DNA of 64,000 bases from Aldehydirespirator sp965200005 (GTDB taxonomy: Bacteria; Actinomycetota; Acidimicrobiia; Acidimicrobiales; Aldehydirespiratoraceae), in NCBI GenBank assembly GCA_965200005.1, contig OZ241331.1, positions 1,426,001-1,490,000 of the forward strand, written 5' to 3'. Positions within the stretch are counted from its first letter, which is position 1. Each line of letters opens with the position of its first letter. The notes under the pieces were generated by a model. That model searched no databases, was not told where the DNA came from, and saw nothing but the letters and a program-made list of their open reading frames with translations. This document shows positions 43,125 through 52,584 of this stretch, piece after piece. A program made the translations under genes and the position numbers.

Positions 43125-43904
43125 ATGAAGGTTGCTGTCTGCGTGAAGCAGATCCCCGATCCCGCCGATCCTGGTTCGCTCGATCCCGAGACAAACACCT
43201 TGCGGCGCAACGTGAAGCTGATCCTCGATGAGTCCGACTCTTACGGCGTCGAGATGGCTTTGCAGCTCGTTGAAGCCGCTGGAGCCGGGTCTGTGCATCT
43301 TGTTTCCATGGTTCCCAACTCTGAGATGGCCGGTCTGCGCACCGCCCTAGCTATGGGTGCCGATTCCGCCACTCTCATCAGCGACGAAGCCCTGGGGGGT
43401 TCGGATGCGTTGGGCACAGCACGAGTTCTGGCCGCTGCCATCGACCGTGCAGAGCCCGATCTGATACTTGCCGCTACCGAGTCGAGTGACGGCTACACAG
43501 GTGTCGTTCCTGCACAGGTTGCTGAGCTGCTGGGACTGCCGTCGGTGACCTTTGCGAAAGAAGTATCAGTCACTGATGGCATTGCCTCTGTGAGACGTCA
43601 GACCGAAGCGGGTGCCGACCTAGTTGAGTGTCCGCTACCGGCGGTTGTGTCGGTTACTGCCGGTGTGGTTGAGCCCCGCTACCCGTCATTTCGGGGGATC
43701 ATGCAAGCAAAGCGCAAGCCAGTCGATCAATTGAGCATCGCCGACCTCGGGTTGGACGCTTCGGATGTGGGTTGGGCTGGTGCCGGTCAAGAGATCGTTG
43801 ATGTGTCGGAGGCTCCGGCACGTGCCGCGGGCCAGGTGTTTGATGACGAGGGCATCGGTCATGAACGCATCGTTGCGTTTCTTGAAGAACTCAAGGTCAT
43901 TTAG
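43125..43904 (+). CDS. etfB: electron transfer flavoprotein beta subunit
   Basis: A 259-residue EtfB. It begins MKVAVCVKQIPDPADPGSLD, with SYGVEMALQLVEAAGAGSVH and ALAMGADSATLISDEALGGS, and ends with the recognition segment around VEPRYPSFRGIMQAKRKPVD. With EtfA it carries electrons from acyl-CoA and amine dehydrogenases to the quinone pool. ATG at 43125 is chosen from the conserved start. etfA follows after 8 bp. Confidence 0.95.
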   Translation: MKVAVCVKQIPDPADPGSLDPETNTLRRNVKLILDESDSYGVEMALQLVEAAGAGSVHLVSMVPNSEMAGLRTALAMGADSATLISDEALGGSDALGTARVLAAAIDRAEPDLILAATESSDGYTGVVPAQVAELLGLPSVTFAKEVSVTDGIASVRRQTEAGADLVECPLPAVVSVTAGVVEPRYPSFRGIMQAKRKPVDQLSIADLGLDASDVGWAGAGQEIVDVSEAPARAAGQVFDDEGIGHERIVAFLEELKVI

Positions 43905-43912
43905 GGGGCGAG

Positions 43913-44884
43913 ATGGGACTTAACAAGATCTGGGTCTACGGGCAGGCGGGTCCTGAAGGCGCCGCCACGATCACACTTGAGATGCTCGCCAAGGCCCGCG
44001 AGCTAGCCACAACGGTAGAAGTGATCGCCGGTTGTGATGGGTCAGCGCTCGCCGCCGAGTTGGGCGATCACGGCGCTTCAACTGTGTACGCCACCGGTGA
44101 TCTCAATGGCACCATGCAAGGCGTTGCCGTGGCATCGGCCATGGCGGCCGCGATCAACTCAGGGGAGCTCGAGGCTCCTGAGGCGATCATGTTGGGGACG
44201 ACATATGACGGACGCGACGTAGCCGCTCGACTGTCGGTGAAGTTAAATGTCGGAGTCTTGTCCAACGTTGTCGATGTCGTGGGCAGCGACGAAGGTCTGG
44301 TGGGTATAGAACCGGTCTTTGGCGGCACCCACAATGTGACGTCGCGCTTTACGGGTCCCGGCCCCCAAATCTGGCTGGTCAGACCTAAGTCATTTGAGCC
44401 CTCCGCGGTTGGGGGTCCCCCAGCCGAAGTTGCCGATCTAGCGGTACCAGACCTTGGGGCTGCAGGCGCTGCCGTCGTGAGAGATCGCTTCACCGAGAAG
44501 GCCGAAGGCCCCAAGCTTGATGAGGCCGCCATCGTCGTTTCGGGTGGTCGCGGGCTTGGCTCCGCTGGTGCCTACTCGATGATTGAGAGGGTGGCAGGCA
44601 ACCTCGGTGCCGCACCCGGTGCGAGCCGTGCCATCGTTGATGCCGGCTGGGTGCCTTACAGCTACCAGGTGGGCCAGACCGGCAAGGTTGTCAAACCCAC
44701 CGTCTACATCGCGTGTGGGATCTCTGGTGCAACCCAGCATCTCGTGGGGATGAAGGGCTCTAAGAACATCATCGCTATCAACAAGGACTCCGAGGCGCCG
44801 ATCTTTGCGGTCGCCGACCTGGGAATTGTTGGCGATGTCCACAAGGTGTTGCCAAAGCTAAGCGACACTCTAGAAGCCCGCTAA
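43913..44884 (+). CDS. etfA: electron transfer flavoprotein alpha subunit
   Basis: A 323-residue EtfA. FAD domain signature is complete: VVSGGRGLGSAGAYSMIERV, GASRAIVDAGWVPYSYQVGQ, TGKVVKPTVYIACGISGATQ and INKDSEAPIFAVADLGIVGD. GGGGCG lies a few bases before the ATG. Forms one operon with etfB. A weak hairpin (GGCTGC-ATCT-GCAGCC) follows at about 44918. Confidence 0.95.
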   Translation: MGLNKIWVYGQAGPEGAATITLEMLAKARELATTVEVIAGCDGSALAAELGDHGASTVYATGDLNGTMQGVAVASAMAAAINSGELEAPEAIMLGTTYDGRDVAARLSVKLNVGVLSNVVDVVGSDEGLVGIEPVFGGTHNVTSRFTGPGPQIWLVRPKSFEPSAVGGPPAEVADLAVPDLGAAGAAVVRDRFTEKAEGPKLDEAAIVVSGGRGLGSAGAYSMIERVAGNLGAAPGASRAIVDAGWVPYSYQVGQTGKVVKPTVYIACGISGATQHLVGMKGSKNIIAINKDSEAPIFAVADLGIVGDVHKVLPKLSDTLEAR

Positions 44885-44954
44885 CACCTCACACAGCACC
44901 TCCCAGCGCGAAGGACTGGCTGCATCTGCAGCCGCTGGACTTCGCCGCCTAGAC

Positions 44955-44978
44955 GTAACCTATCATTTGATAGGTTAC
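44955..44978 (+). promoter_or_regulatory. TetR-type operator at the aminotransferase promoter
   Basis: Arms GTAACCTATCA and TGATAGGTTAC are exact reverse complements around TT. The site is 24 bp before the aminotransferase ATG and overlaps likely promoter elements. Two related sites lie in the tetR-binding-protein intergenic region. Confidence 0.85.
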
Positions 44979-45002
44979 GGTACTTCTAGGAAGGATGGCG
45001 TC

Positions 45003-46391
45003 ATGAACCAGACTCTCGCCGAGCGCATAGTTGCTGCGGATCAGCGTCACTTGCTGCATCCATACCAACTCTTTGACAGCTATCTCACCGATGCTGTGCT
45101 ACCCATTAGCGACGGCACCGGTGCGCGGTTGCTGGACGTGCATGGTCAGGAATACATCGATGCCGTCGGCGGGATGTGGTGTACGAACATCGGTCTTGGT
45201 CGTGAAGAAATGGCCGAGGCGATTGCCAGCCAGGTGCGCAATCTCGCCTATGCCAATCCCTTTACCGACATGACAAATGTGCCTGCGGTCGAGTTAGCGG
45301 AACGGTTAGCAGAGTTGGCACCTGGATCGCTCAATCATGTCTTTTTCACTTGTGGTGGCTCAACAGCCAACGACTCTGCATTGCGGCTCATCCAGTACTA
45401 CTGGTCGGTGCGAGGCGAGCCAAAACGACGACACATCTTGAGCCGTGTTGACTCATATCATGGCACCACGCTGGCGTCTGTCTCGATTGGTGGTAAGCCT
45501 GGTGACCGACAGCCCGAGTTCACCTATATCACCGACACAATCCATCATCTCAGCAGCCCCAATTACTACCGCCACGGCAACGGCCGCACTGAAGACGAGT
45601 TCGCTGATGACCTTGTCACCGAGTTCCTGAACAAGGTCGACCAACTTGGTGGGCCATCAGCGATAGCGGCGTTCTATGCAGAGCCGGTCATGGGTTCAGG
45701 TGGTGTGATCTTGCCTCCCGGTGACTACCTGCAGCGCATAGCAAGCTTCTGCAACGAGCACGAGATCATCTTCGTATCTGACGAGGTTGTGACGGGGTTC
45801 GGACGCCTCGGCGAGTGGTTCGTATCAGAGTCGATGTTCGGTTTACGACCCGACATCATCACATCGGCGAAGGGTCTCACCTCCGGCTACCTACCCCTTG
45901 GGGCCATGATCTTCAGCGATGAGATCTTTGATGTGATATCGGCACCCGGATTTGGGCGATGTTTTGGAGTCGGCTACACGTATTCAGGTCACCCCGTCTC
46001 ATGTGCTGCAGCGCTAAAGAACATCGAGATCATGGAACGTGAAGGTGTGCTCGATCACGTCAAAAAGATCGGTCCCTACTTCATTGAACAACTCGAAGAT
46101 CTCTGCGATCTACCGATGGTGGGTGACGTTCGAGGTTCGCACCTTATGGGTTGTGTCGAGTTTGTTGCTGACGCCGCGTCTAAGCGCGACTATCCCGAAG
46201 AGCTTGGGGTTGGCAAGTGGGTTTCAAACGAAGCCGACGCTATGGGCCTGATTGTGCGGCCCATCACAAACCTGAATGTGATGTCACCACCGCTAGTTAT
46301 CAGCCGCGACGAGGTTGATGTCATTGTGGCTCGCCTTCGTGAAGCCATCATCGCGGCCCGTGCCAAACTTGAAGCGTCTGGTCATCACTAA
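45003..46391 (+). CDS. class III (omega-type) aminotransferase
   Basis: A 462-residue PLP enzyme of the omega-amino acid/taurine:pyruvate aminotransferase group. Features: HPYQLFDSYLTDAVLPISDG, FFTCGGSTANDSALRLIQYY, SYHGTTLASVSIGG, the PLP phosphate and Asp region IIFVSDEVVTGFGRLG, and the Schiff-base Lys in TSAKGLTSGYLPLGA. It moves an amino group from an amine or omega-amino acid to a keto acid. ATG at 45003 follows AAGGA; a perfect TetR-type operator lies just upstream, so it belongs to the regulon of the adjoining TetR gene. Confidence 0.9.
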   Translation: MNQTLAERIVAADQRHLLHPYQLFDSYLTDAVLPISDGTGARLLDVHGQEYIDAVGGMWCTNIGLGREEMAEAIASQVRNLAYANPFTDMTNVPAVELAERLAELAPGSLNHVFFTCGGSTANDSALRLIQYYWSVRGEPKRRHILSRVDSYHGTTLASVSIGGKPGDRQPEFTYITDTIHHLSSPNYYRHGNGRTEDEFADDLVTEFLNKVDQLGGPSAIAAFYAEPVMGSGGVILPPGDYLQRIASFCNEHEIIFVSDEVVTGFGRLGEWFVSESMFGLRPDIITSAKGLTSGYLPLGAMIFSDEIFDVISAPGFGRCFGVGYTYSGHPVSCAAALKNIEIMEREGVLDHVKKIGPYFIEQLEDLCDLPMVGDVRGSHLMGCVEFVADAASKRDYPEELGVGKWVSNEADAMGLIVRPITNLNVMSPPLVISRDEVDVIVARLREAIIAARAKLEASGHH

Positions 46392-46407
46392 AGCAGTTCG
46401 GGCTCTC

Positions 46408-47064
46408 CTAGACGTCGGTGCCGTTGGCCGTACCTGCGAGAGCCATAGCTTCGCTGCGCACAGCGGCTAACTCGTCAACATCAGCAAGCAATGAACGGAT
46501 CACGAAGGAGGCAAGCAGTTCCGCGAAGACGGGAGCACTGACATCAGAGTTGCGGGTGGCATCAATCAAGACTCCCTCAATCACCCAGTCAATTACCCGG
46601 CTCGCTAGATCTGCGTCGATCGTCACCAACTCTCCTGCGTCTATGCCGTTAGCGATGATCTCGCTTTGGAGTGACTGCACGTGCTTGTACTCGTCACGAG
46701 CCTTGAAGAACTGAGGGTCGCGCAACACTGCTGCTGAGGTTGTCCCTGTGAAGTTCAAGCTTGAGTCGAGGTAGCGGAGCACCTCCATATACAAGAAGTA
46801 GTACAACTGCGCGGCCGGCCGAGCCTTCGCTGTGCGGGCGTTTTCCAATCGCTCAACGGCAGGACCGAGATCAAGCTCCTGCAGTGTCTGCATTATCTTT
46901 GGCTTGGAGGCGAAGTGATGGAACAGCGAAGGCTGCCTGATGCCCACCGCACTAGCGATGTCACGCGTAGAGGTGCCGTGATAGCCGCGCTCGGCGAACA
47001 GTTGCGAGGCCTCACGCAGGATTACGTCACGGGTTGGCACCCGTCTGTTTGTGATACGAGGCAC
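46408..47064 (-). CDS. TetR-family transcriptional regulator
   Basis: A 218-residue regulator with the N-terminal helix-turn-helix RDVILREASQLFAERGYHGT, TRDIASAVGIRQPSLFHHF and SKPKIMQTL. The C-terminal ligand-binding part is unrecognised. GTG start. It is divergent from the ABC transporter genes, and the gap carries two copies of a palindrome (CCTATCA..GATAGG) that also occurs before the aminotransferase. It therefore most likely represses both units and itself, with the transported compound or a product as inducer. Confidence 0.9.
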   Translation of the reverse strand: MPRITNRRVPTRDVILREASQLFAERGYHGTSTRDIASAVGIRQPSLFHHFASKPKIMQTLQELDLGPAVERLENARTAKARPAAQLYYFLYMEVLRYLDSSLNFTGTTSAAVLRDPQFFKARDEYKHVQSLQSEIIANGIDAGELVTIDADLASRVIDWVIEGVLIDATRNSDVSAPVFAELLASFVIRSLLADVDELAAVRSEAMALAGTANGTDV

Positions 47065-47125
47065 AGTTCAGTGTCTTTTCAAAGTCTGCAAGAGCATCTA
47101 GTTGGAACCTCCTGAAGAAGTTCTC

Positions 47126-47154
47126 TTGACAGGCACCCTATCAAGCGATAGGTT
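47126..47154 (+). promoter_or_regulatory. promoter with operator for the ABC transporter operon
   Basis: TTGACA (47126-47131) and TAGGTT (47149-47154) are 17 bases apart. The second TetR-type site, CCTATCA-AG-CGATAGG (47137-47152), sits between and over the -10 box, which fits direct repression. Confidence 0.7.
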
Positions 47155-47159
47155 CGGGT

Positions 47160-47175
47160 GCCTATCAGTTGATAA
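47160..47175 (+). promoter_or_regulatory. third TetR-type operator
   Basis: GCCTATCA-GT-TGATAATG keeps seven of the inner positions of the palindrome (CCTATCA/TGATA). It lies eight bases past the second site, allowing cooperative binding, and overlaps GATAAT, a possible second -10. Confidence 0.65.
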
Positions 47176-47249
47176 TGTAGCCGTCGCATCGCGGCCACAC
47201 GTGAAACCTCGATCAACTCCGACCCCAATCATCCAAGAAGGGACACGTT

Positions 47250-48872
47250 ATGAAGACTCGACAAAGGCGAATCGGATGGACATTACGACTTCTTGCGGTC
47301 GCAGCAGCGGTGATGTTGGTTGCCGCTGCCTGCGGTGATGACGGGGACACAGAAGACACATCTGCAGACACTTCAACGGGAACTAGCGGCGATGCAGGTA
47401 CTGGTGGCAGCACAGAGGATGCCGCTAGCACGGAATCTGAACCTTCGGGCCCGCAGCCAGGTAGCGAATTGCGCGTGGTGCGGGGACTTTTCCATGAAGG
47501 ATGGGATCCCGACAACGCCCTTGAGTTGGGCTCAATCCAGTACATCCAACACGTGATGGAGCCTCTCATCCGGGCAAATCCCGACGGTCAGACGCTCAGC
47601 CCAGGATTGGCAGATTCCTGGGAGTACGACGATGAAGCCTTGACCTTCAGCGTGACTCTGAACCCGGATGCGACATTCTCTGATGGCACTCCGGTGACAT
47701 CAGCCGATGTCGCGTTCTCGGTTGAGGAGTGGAAGGCAGGGCCGAATTACGGCATCTTGTACGCGGCTATTGACACCACTGAGATCGTCGATGATCACAG
47801 TCTCGTCTTCTCGATGGGATACCCCGATTCAAGTCTTGAAGCTGTGCTCACCTGGCAGTCGGCGGCAATCATGCCTCTGGACTACGGCGGGATGAGCCGC
47901 GAGGAGTAGATGGCCAACCCGATCGGTGCAGGCCCATATGCCGTGGAGTCGTGGTCACCTGGTGCGGAACTCGTGCTCACCCGCAACGAGCACTATCACG
48001 ACCCTGAGCGTCCCTATATCGATCGCATCGTGATTACCGAGACGTCCGATGTCAACCAGCGCATGATTGCATATGAAGCCAACAATGCTCAGTTGATTCT
48101 GGTGCCGCCCGATCAGGTTCCTTCAGTTGATGCCAGCGAACTTGTCTTTGCTCCTCACCATTTGATGACTTTCCTTGGCTTCAACACCACGGCTCCACCA
48201 TTTGACGATGTCCGGGTACGCCGTGCCATTGCTCTAGCGATTGACACGGACTCTCTTGTCGCTCTCGGAAACGGTACTTATGAGAAAGGCAACGGCGGTA
48301 TTCCACCAAATATCGCGGGCTGGGCACCACCCTCTCAGCCTTACTACAGCCGTGATGTAGATGCGGCTGCAGCCTTGCTTGCCGAAGCTGGCGCGGAAGG
48401 CATAAGCGTTGAGTTGACATACGACTCTGGTCTCGTTAACCACGACCTGGTCGCACAGGTCATCCAGGCGTCGCTTGCTGACATCGGCATTGATGTGACA
48501 ATCCAGGCGCTTGACACGACGTCACACATTGAGCGCACAAGTTCGCTCGAGTATGAGATGGATCTGTGGACGATGAGTGCCATCTCGCCGACAGCCGCTG
48601 ACCCAATTGGTTACTACCTAGCGGTCAGCTATCTGTTTACAGGCTTCCCGATGGATGTTCTTGAGGCTGGGTACCTTGACTTCACTGGAACCACTGATCC
48701 CGCTGCTCAAGATGCTGCGATCACCATGGTCCAAGACGAGATCTTCAACGAGGCACCCTTCGTTGGTCTGACCAACCAGCAAACAGCCTTTGCGGTCAAG
48801 CCTTCGGTTCACGGGTTCGCACCTGCTCCCTGGGCCACCTGGTGGTATGACACGATCTGGTTGGAACAGTAA
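47250..48872 (+). pseudogene. peptide ABC transporter substrate-binding lipoprotein, interrupted by in-frame TAG
   Basis: A DppA/OppA-type (SBP_bac_5) lipoprotein of about 540 residues. The signal peptide ends at the lipobox VAAACGDDG, followed by an acidic Thr/Ser linker. The core begins SELRVVRGLFHEGWDP, with PLIRANPDGQTLSPGLADSW and FSDGTPVTSADVAFSVEEW. A TAG at 47907-47909 splits the frame between MSREE and MANPIGAGPYAVESWSPG; the family sequence normally runs straight through here (EEF.ANPIGAGPY). The second part continues in the same frame (FDDVRVRRAIALAIDTDSL) to NDTIWLEQ-like ends. One codon is changed, so no protein is expected unless TAG is read through. First gene of a five-gene transporter operon. 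Confidence 0.88.
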
Positions 48873-48914
48873 GTACCGGTTAGCCGTTAGCTGAGGATCA
48901 CGGGAGCCTGAACT

Positions 48915-49859
48915 ATGGGTCGCTTCGGGTTTGTCCTCAAGAGGTTGCTGGTCTCGATCCCATTGCTAATGGGCGTGGTCCTGCTGGTGTTCATGCTGTT
49001 GAAGATCGCCCCCGGAGATCCGGCACGGGTCGTTGCCGGACTCCGGGCGTCCGATGAGGACGTCGCTGAGGTACGTGAAGAGTTGGGACTAGCCGACAAC
49101 TTCGTAGTCCAGTACGCCCACTATCTCGGTGACGTTGCACAAGGCGACTTTGGCTACTCGTTCAAGTCGCGCCAGCCAGTTACCAGCATTATCAGTGAAC
49201 GCATCGGGCCCAGTTTCTGGCTGGTGGCCGGCGGGGTACTCGTCAGCCTCATCATCTCGGTGCCGCTGGGAATATTGGCGGCTGTCAAACGGGACGGAGC
49301 AACCGATCAAGGAATACGAGGTCTCAGCCTGCTCGGGATAACGATGCCCGTGTTCTGGGTGGGTTTGATGTTGATAGTGCTGGTGGCGTTACCCACCGGG
49401 TGGTTACCCGTGGGTGGCTATGGCGAGGGCTTCTTCGGCCACCTGCACCACATGGTTCTGCCATCGATTGCCCTCGGTGTGTCGCTGTCGCCAGTGCTCA
49501 TCCGCAGCCTGCGCACGTCGACTATCAAGGTTCTTGAGAGTGACTATGTGCAGGTGGGGCACTCGATCGGCTTTAGCGGCTTCGGTTTGATCCGCCGGTT
49601 TGTGTTGCGGAACACGCTGTCGTCGATGGTCACGTTGCTTGCAATCGAAACGAGTTTCTTGCTCTTTGGCATGGTTGTCATCGAGACGACATTCAGTATT
49701 CCGGGTCTGGGTCAAGGCATGGTGTTGGCAGCATCACAGCGTGACTTCCCTGCAATTCAGGGGTTGACATTGCTGTTCGCTCTGGTAGTCGTGGCCGTTT
49801 ACCTCATTGCTGATGTGATTAACGCGATCCTTGATCCTCGGGTGGAGATTTCAGCATGA
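48915..49859 (+). CDS. peptide ABC transporter permease, DppB type
   Basis: A 314-residue permease with six membrane segments. It starts GFVLKRLLVSIPLLMGVVLL, has APGDPARVVAGL, and the cytoplasmic EAA motif RSLRTSTIKVLESDYVQVGH. FSIPGLGQGMVLAASQRDFP is typical for the group. GGGAG precedes the ATG. The frame is intact, unlike most of its operon partners. Overlaps the next gene by four bases. Confidence 0.9.
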   Translation: MGRFGFVLKRLLVSIPLLMGVVLLVFMLLKIAPGDPARVVAGLRASDEDVAEVREELGLADNFVVQYAHYLGDVAQGDFGYSFKSRQPVTSIISERIGPSFWLVAGGVLVSLIISVPLGILAAVKRDGATDQGIRGLSLLGITMPVFWVGLMLIVLVALPTGWLPVGGYGEGFFGHLHHMVLPSIALGVSLSPVLIRSLRTSTIKVLESDYVQVGHSIGFSGFGLIRRFVLRNTLSSMVTLLAIETSFLLFGMVVIETTFSIPGLGQGMVLAASQRDFPAIQGLTLLFALVVVAVYLIADVINAILDPRVEISA

Positions 49860-50769
49860 GTGATCCAACTGCTTTAAACAGTGCGGTTGATGTTGCGGAC
49901 GCAAACGGCTCTGCTGTGGCATCTACTGACACCGACTCCGAAACAAGTTCCTCCGAGCACAAGTCAGTCCGACCGAAGCTTCCCAAGAAGTTCTGGGTTG
50001 GGCTTACGATCGTCGGTCTTTATGCGCTGATTGCGATCTTTGCGCCGTGGATCGCACCCCATGATCCCAATGCGCAAGATGTTGTCAACCGTCTTGCTGA
50101 CCCGTCCTCTGAGCATCTGGTCGGTACCGATGAGGTTGGCCGTGATGTGTTCTCGCGGCTCATCCATGCCGCGAGAATCGACTTGACTGTCGGGATTCTC
50201 GGGGCGTTGTTCCCGCTGATTGTTGGCACGATTCTCGGGGCAATAGCGGGATATGCGGGTCGCTGGGTTGACGTTGTGATCATGCGGGTAGCGGATGTGG
50301 TTCAAGCATTCCCTGCATACATCCTCATCATTGCGCTTGTTTTTGCGCTCGGACAGGGAGCCAGCACGATCCTGCTGGCATTCACGTTGACGGTCTGGGT
50401 GATCTATGCACGCTTGATTCGTGACGAGATTCTCAGAGTAAGAAATATCGACTATGTGCATGCGGCCCGGGCAGCTGACTTACCGCATTGGCGGATAGTC
50501 GGTCGTCACATCCTGCCCAACACGATCTCACAGACTGTTGTGTATTTCACGACCGACATCCTGTATGCGATCTTGGCACTGGCTGCTTTCAGCTTTATCG
50601 GTCTGGGTATCCACCTCCAGATGCGGAGTGGGGATCAATGATCGAAGGCGGCAAGGAGTTCTTGCGTGACCAATGGTGGTTGACCGCCGCTCCCGGTGTT
50701 GTGCTGTCAATCATTGGCTTGGGATTGATGCTCATGGGTGACGGGCTTGACGACTGGATTTCGGAGTAG
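49856..50769 (+). pseudogene. peptide ABC transporter permease, DppC type, frameshifted
   Basis: A DppC-type permease of about 303 residues. Intact frame: KFWVGLTIVGLYALIAIFAP, HLVGTDEVGRDVFSRLIHAA, the EAA motif IRDEILRVRNIDYVHAARAA. At about 50607 the sequence GGTCTGGGTATCCACC leaves the frame: the first frame ends as GIHLQMRSGDQ, while YPPPDAEWGSMIEGG, then WWLTAAPGVVLSIIGLGLML and GDGLDDWISE, follow in another frame. Family sequence (GLGVPPPTPEWGSM) shows that one base is missing. The last membrane helix is lost from the product. Confidence 0.88.
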
Positions 50770-50771
50770 TC

Positions 50772-51566
50772 ATGGCCACTAATCCCAAACCTCTGCTTGC
50801 TGTTCGTGACCTTTCGGTGACATTCACTGGACATCGACGACATTGGCGGCAGCGGATCTCAAGTTTGCAGTCGATGGGGACGGACTAAGGCACTACACGG
50901 CTGAAGAAGTCCGTGGCTCTGGCATGTCGATGGTGTTCCAGGAGCCGATGACAGCGCTCAATCCCACGATGCGAGTCGGTGATCTCATCGGGCTCGGGGC
51001 CCGGCTGCAGCTTGGTAGATCCAAGTCCGAGGCTCTCGAAGATGCCATCGGGCTGATGCGTGAGGTCGGGATCCCGGCACCGAAGCGTCGTTCACGCTCG
51101 TGGCCACATGAGCTGTCAGGTGGTTTACGCCCTAGATGTAACTGTCCAACATCAGATCCTTGAGTTGTTGCTGGGTCTTGTGCGCAGTCGTGGTATGAGT
51201 CTGATCTTTGTCACGCACGACTTACCGGTGTTGCGCAAACTCTCGGATCGGATTGCGGTGATGTATGCCGGGCGATTCGTCGAGATCAACTCGGCTGAGG
51301 CGCTGTTCAGGCGCCCAAGGCATCCCTACACGCATGCGTTGATGCACTCGGCACCGGTTATTGATGTGACAGCCGATCGTCTCGAAGGCATCGCGGGTCG
51401 CCCACCCGACCCGAGAGCCTTCCCGAAGGGGTGCCGCTTTGCCGATCGTTGCCCGCACGTGATTGATGCCTGCGGGGACGCGCCTTACCGGCTGGCCCGA
51501 ACAGCAGATGGCGCAGTCGAGTCAGCATGTATACGTGATGAACTGGTGCTTGAGGGGGTCCGATGA
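50772..51566 (+). pseudogene. peptide ABC transporter ATPase, DppD type, two internal deletions
   Basis: Starts as MATNPKPLLAVRDLSVTFTG, then loses the frame and the Walker A region: the next recognisable part is VDGDGLRHYTAEEVRGSGMS with MVFQEPMTALNPTM. After WPHELSGG the next recognisable part is ALDVTVQHQILELLLG, so the section with the end of the signature, Walker B and its Glu is also gone and the frame changes again. The C-terminal part (FVTHDLPVLRKLSDRIAVMY, FPKGCRFADRCPHV) is intact. Roughly 40 and 25 codons are missing by comparison with the family. Without either Walker motif it cannot bind or hydrolyse ATP. Confidence 0.9.
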
Positions 51567-52540
51567 GCGGAGATTTGGTGGTTGAAGACCTCTATGTAAG
51601 GTTTGCAATCAAGAACTCGTGGCTGTCGAGGATCCGTGGGACATCGGTTCACCTGACGGCCGTTGACGGTGTGAGTTTCACCATCGGAGAGGGCCGCAGC
51701 CTCGGCATCGTTGGCGAGAGTGGCTGTGGTAAATCCACTGTGGCACGAGCACTCGTGGGACTTGTGAAACCGGCATCGGGCACGATCACCTACGACGGTC
51801 AACAGCTAGGTACCAAGCGCACCCAGGCGCAGCGGCGAGCCATTCAGATGGTGTTTCAGGATCCAGGATCGTCGCTCAACCCGTCGCTGTCGGTGCGCCA
51901 GATCCTGAGCGAGTTGCTCAAGGTGCATGATCGTGTTCCTCGCAATCAGATCGACGCTCGCTGTGCGGAGTTGCTTGACCTTGTTGAGATGCCCGAGCGG
52001 TTCCTCGACGTGCGGCCTCGAGCGATGTCAGGCGGGCAGCGCCAGCGGATCGGGATCGCACGGGCTCTGGCGCTTGATCCTGCGGTGTTGATTGCCGATG
52101 AGTCGGTCGCGGCGCTAGATGTCTCGGTGCAGGCGTCGGTACTCAACCTGCTCGATGACCTGCGGGAACGGCTCAATCTGACGCTGATGTTCATCTCCCA
52201 TGACCTCGGTGTGGTGCGTCACATCTCCGAGGATGTGCTCGTGATGTATCTGGGTGGCGCGGTCGAGTACGGCCGCTGCGAGGACATCTTCGACAATCCC
52301 CAGCACCCCTACACGCAGGCCTTACTTGCTTCTGCACCAAGCCTCAAGCGGGATCTGAAGCAGGAGGTCAGGCTGCTCGGTGAGCCGCCGAGTCCGCTCG
52401 ACGTTCAGCCAGGATGCCGGTTTGTGGGACGTTGCCCTGTGGCGATTGATGTCTGTCATGACACAAAGCCTGAACTGGTTGAGTCACCATCGGGTCGTGC
52501 TGCCTGCCTGCTCGTCGGTCAGCCAACTGGCGCTCAATAG
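51563..52540 (+). CDS. peptide ABC transporter ATPase, DppF type
   Basis: A 325-residue ABC ATPase, complete: Walker A GESGCGKSTVARALVGL, signature AMSGGQRQRIGIARALALD, Walker B VLIADESVAALDVSVQ, switch His ISHDLGVVRHI. The oligopeptide-type C-terminal domain follows with HPYTQALLASAP and the Cys-rich QPGCRFVGRCPVAIDVC. It overlaps the damaged dppD gene. As dppD has lost its motifs, the transporter would have at most one working ATPase site. Confidence 0.92.
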   Translation: MSGDLVVEDLYVRFAIKNSWLSRIRGTSVHLTAVDGVSFTIGEGRSLGIVGESGCGKSTVARALVGLVKPASGTITYDGQQLGTKRTQAQRRAIQMVFQDPGSSLNPSLSVRQILSELLKVHDRVPRNQIDARCAELLDLVEMPERFLDVRPRAMSGGQRQRIGIARALALDPAVLIADESVAALDVSVQASVLNLLDDLRERLNLTLMFISHDLGVVRHISEDVLVMYLGGAVEYGRCEDIFDNPQHPYTQALLASAPSLKRDLKQEVRLLGEPPSPLDVQPGCRFVGRCPVAIDVCHDTKPELVESPSGRAACLLVGQPTGAQ

Positions 52541-52584
52541 GTAACCGCTTAGTAGCTAGGTACTGTTCGCGGATCGGTCCCTCG

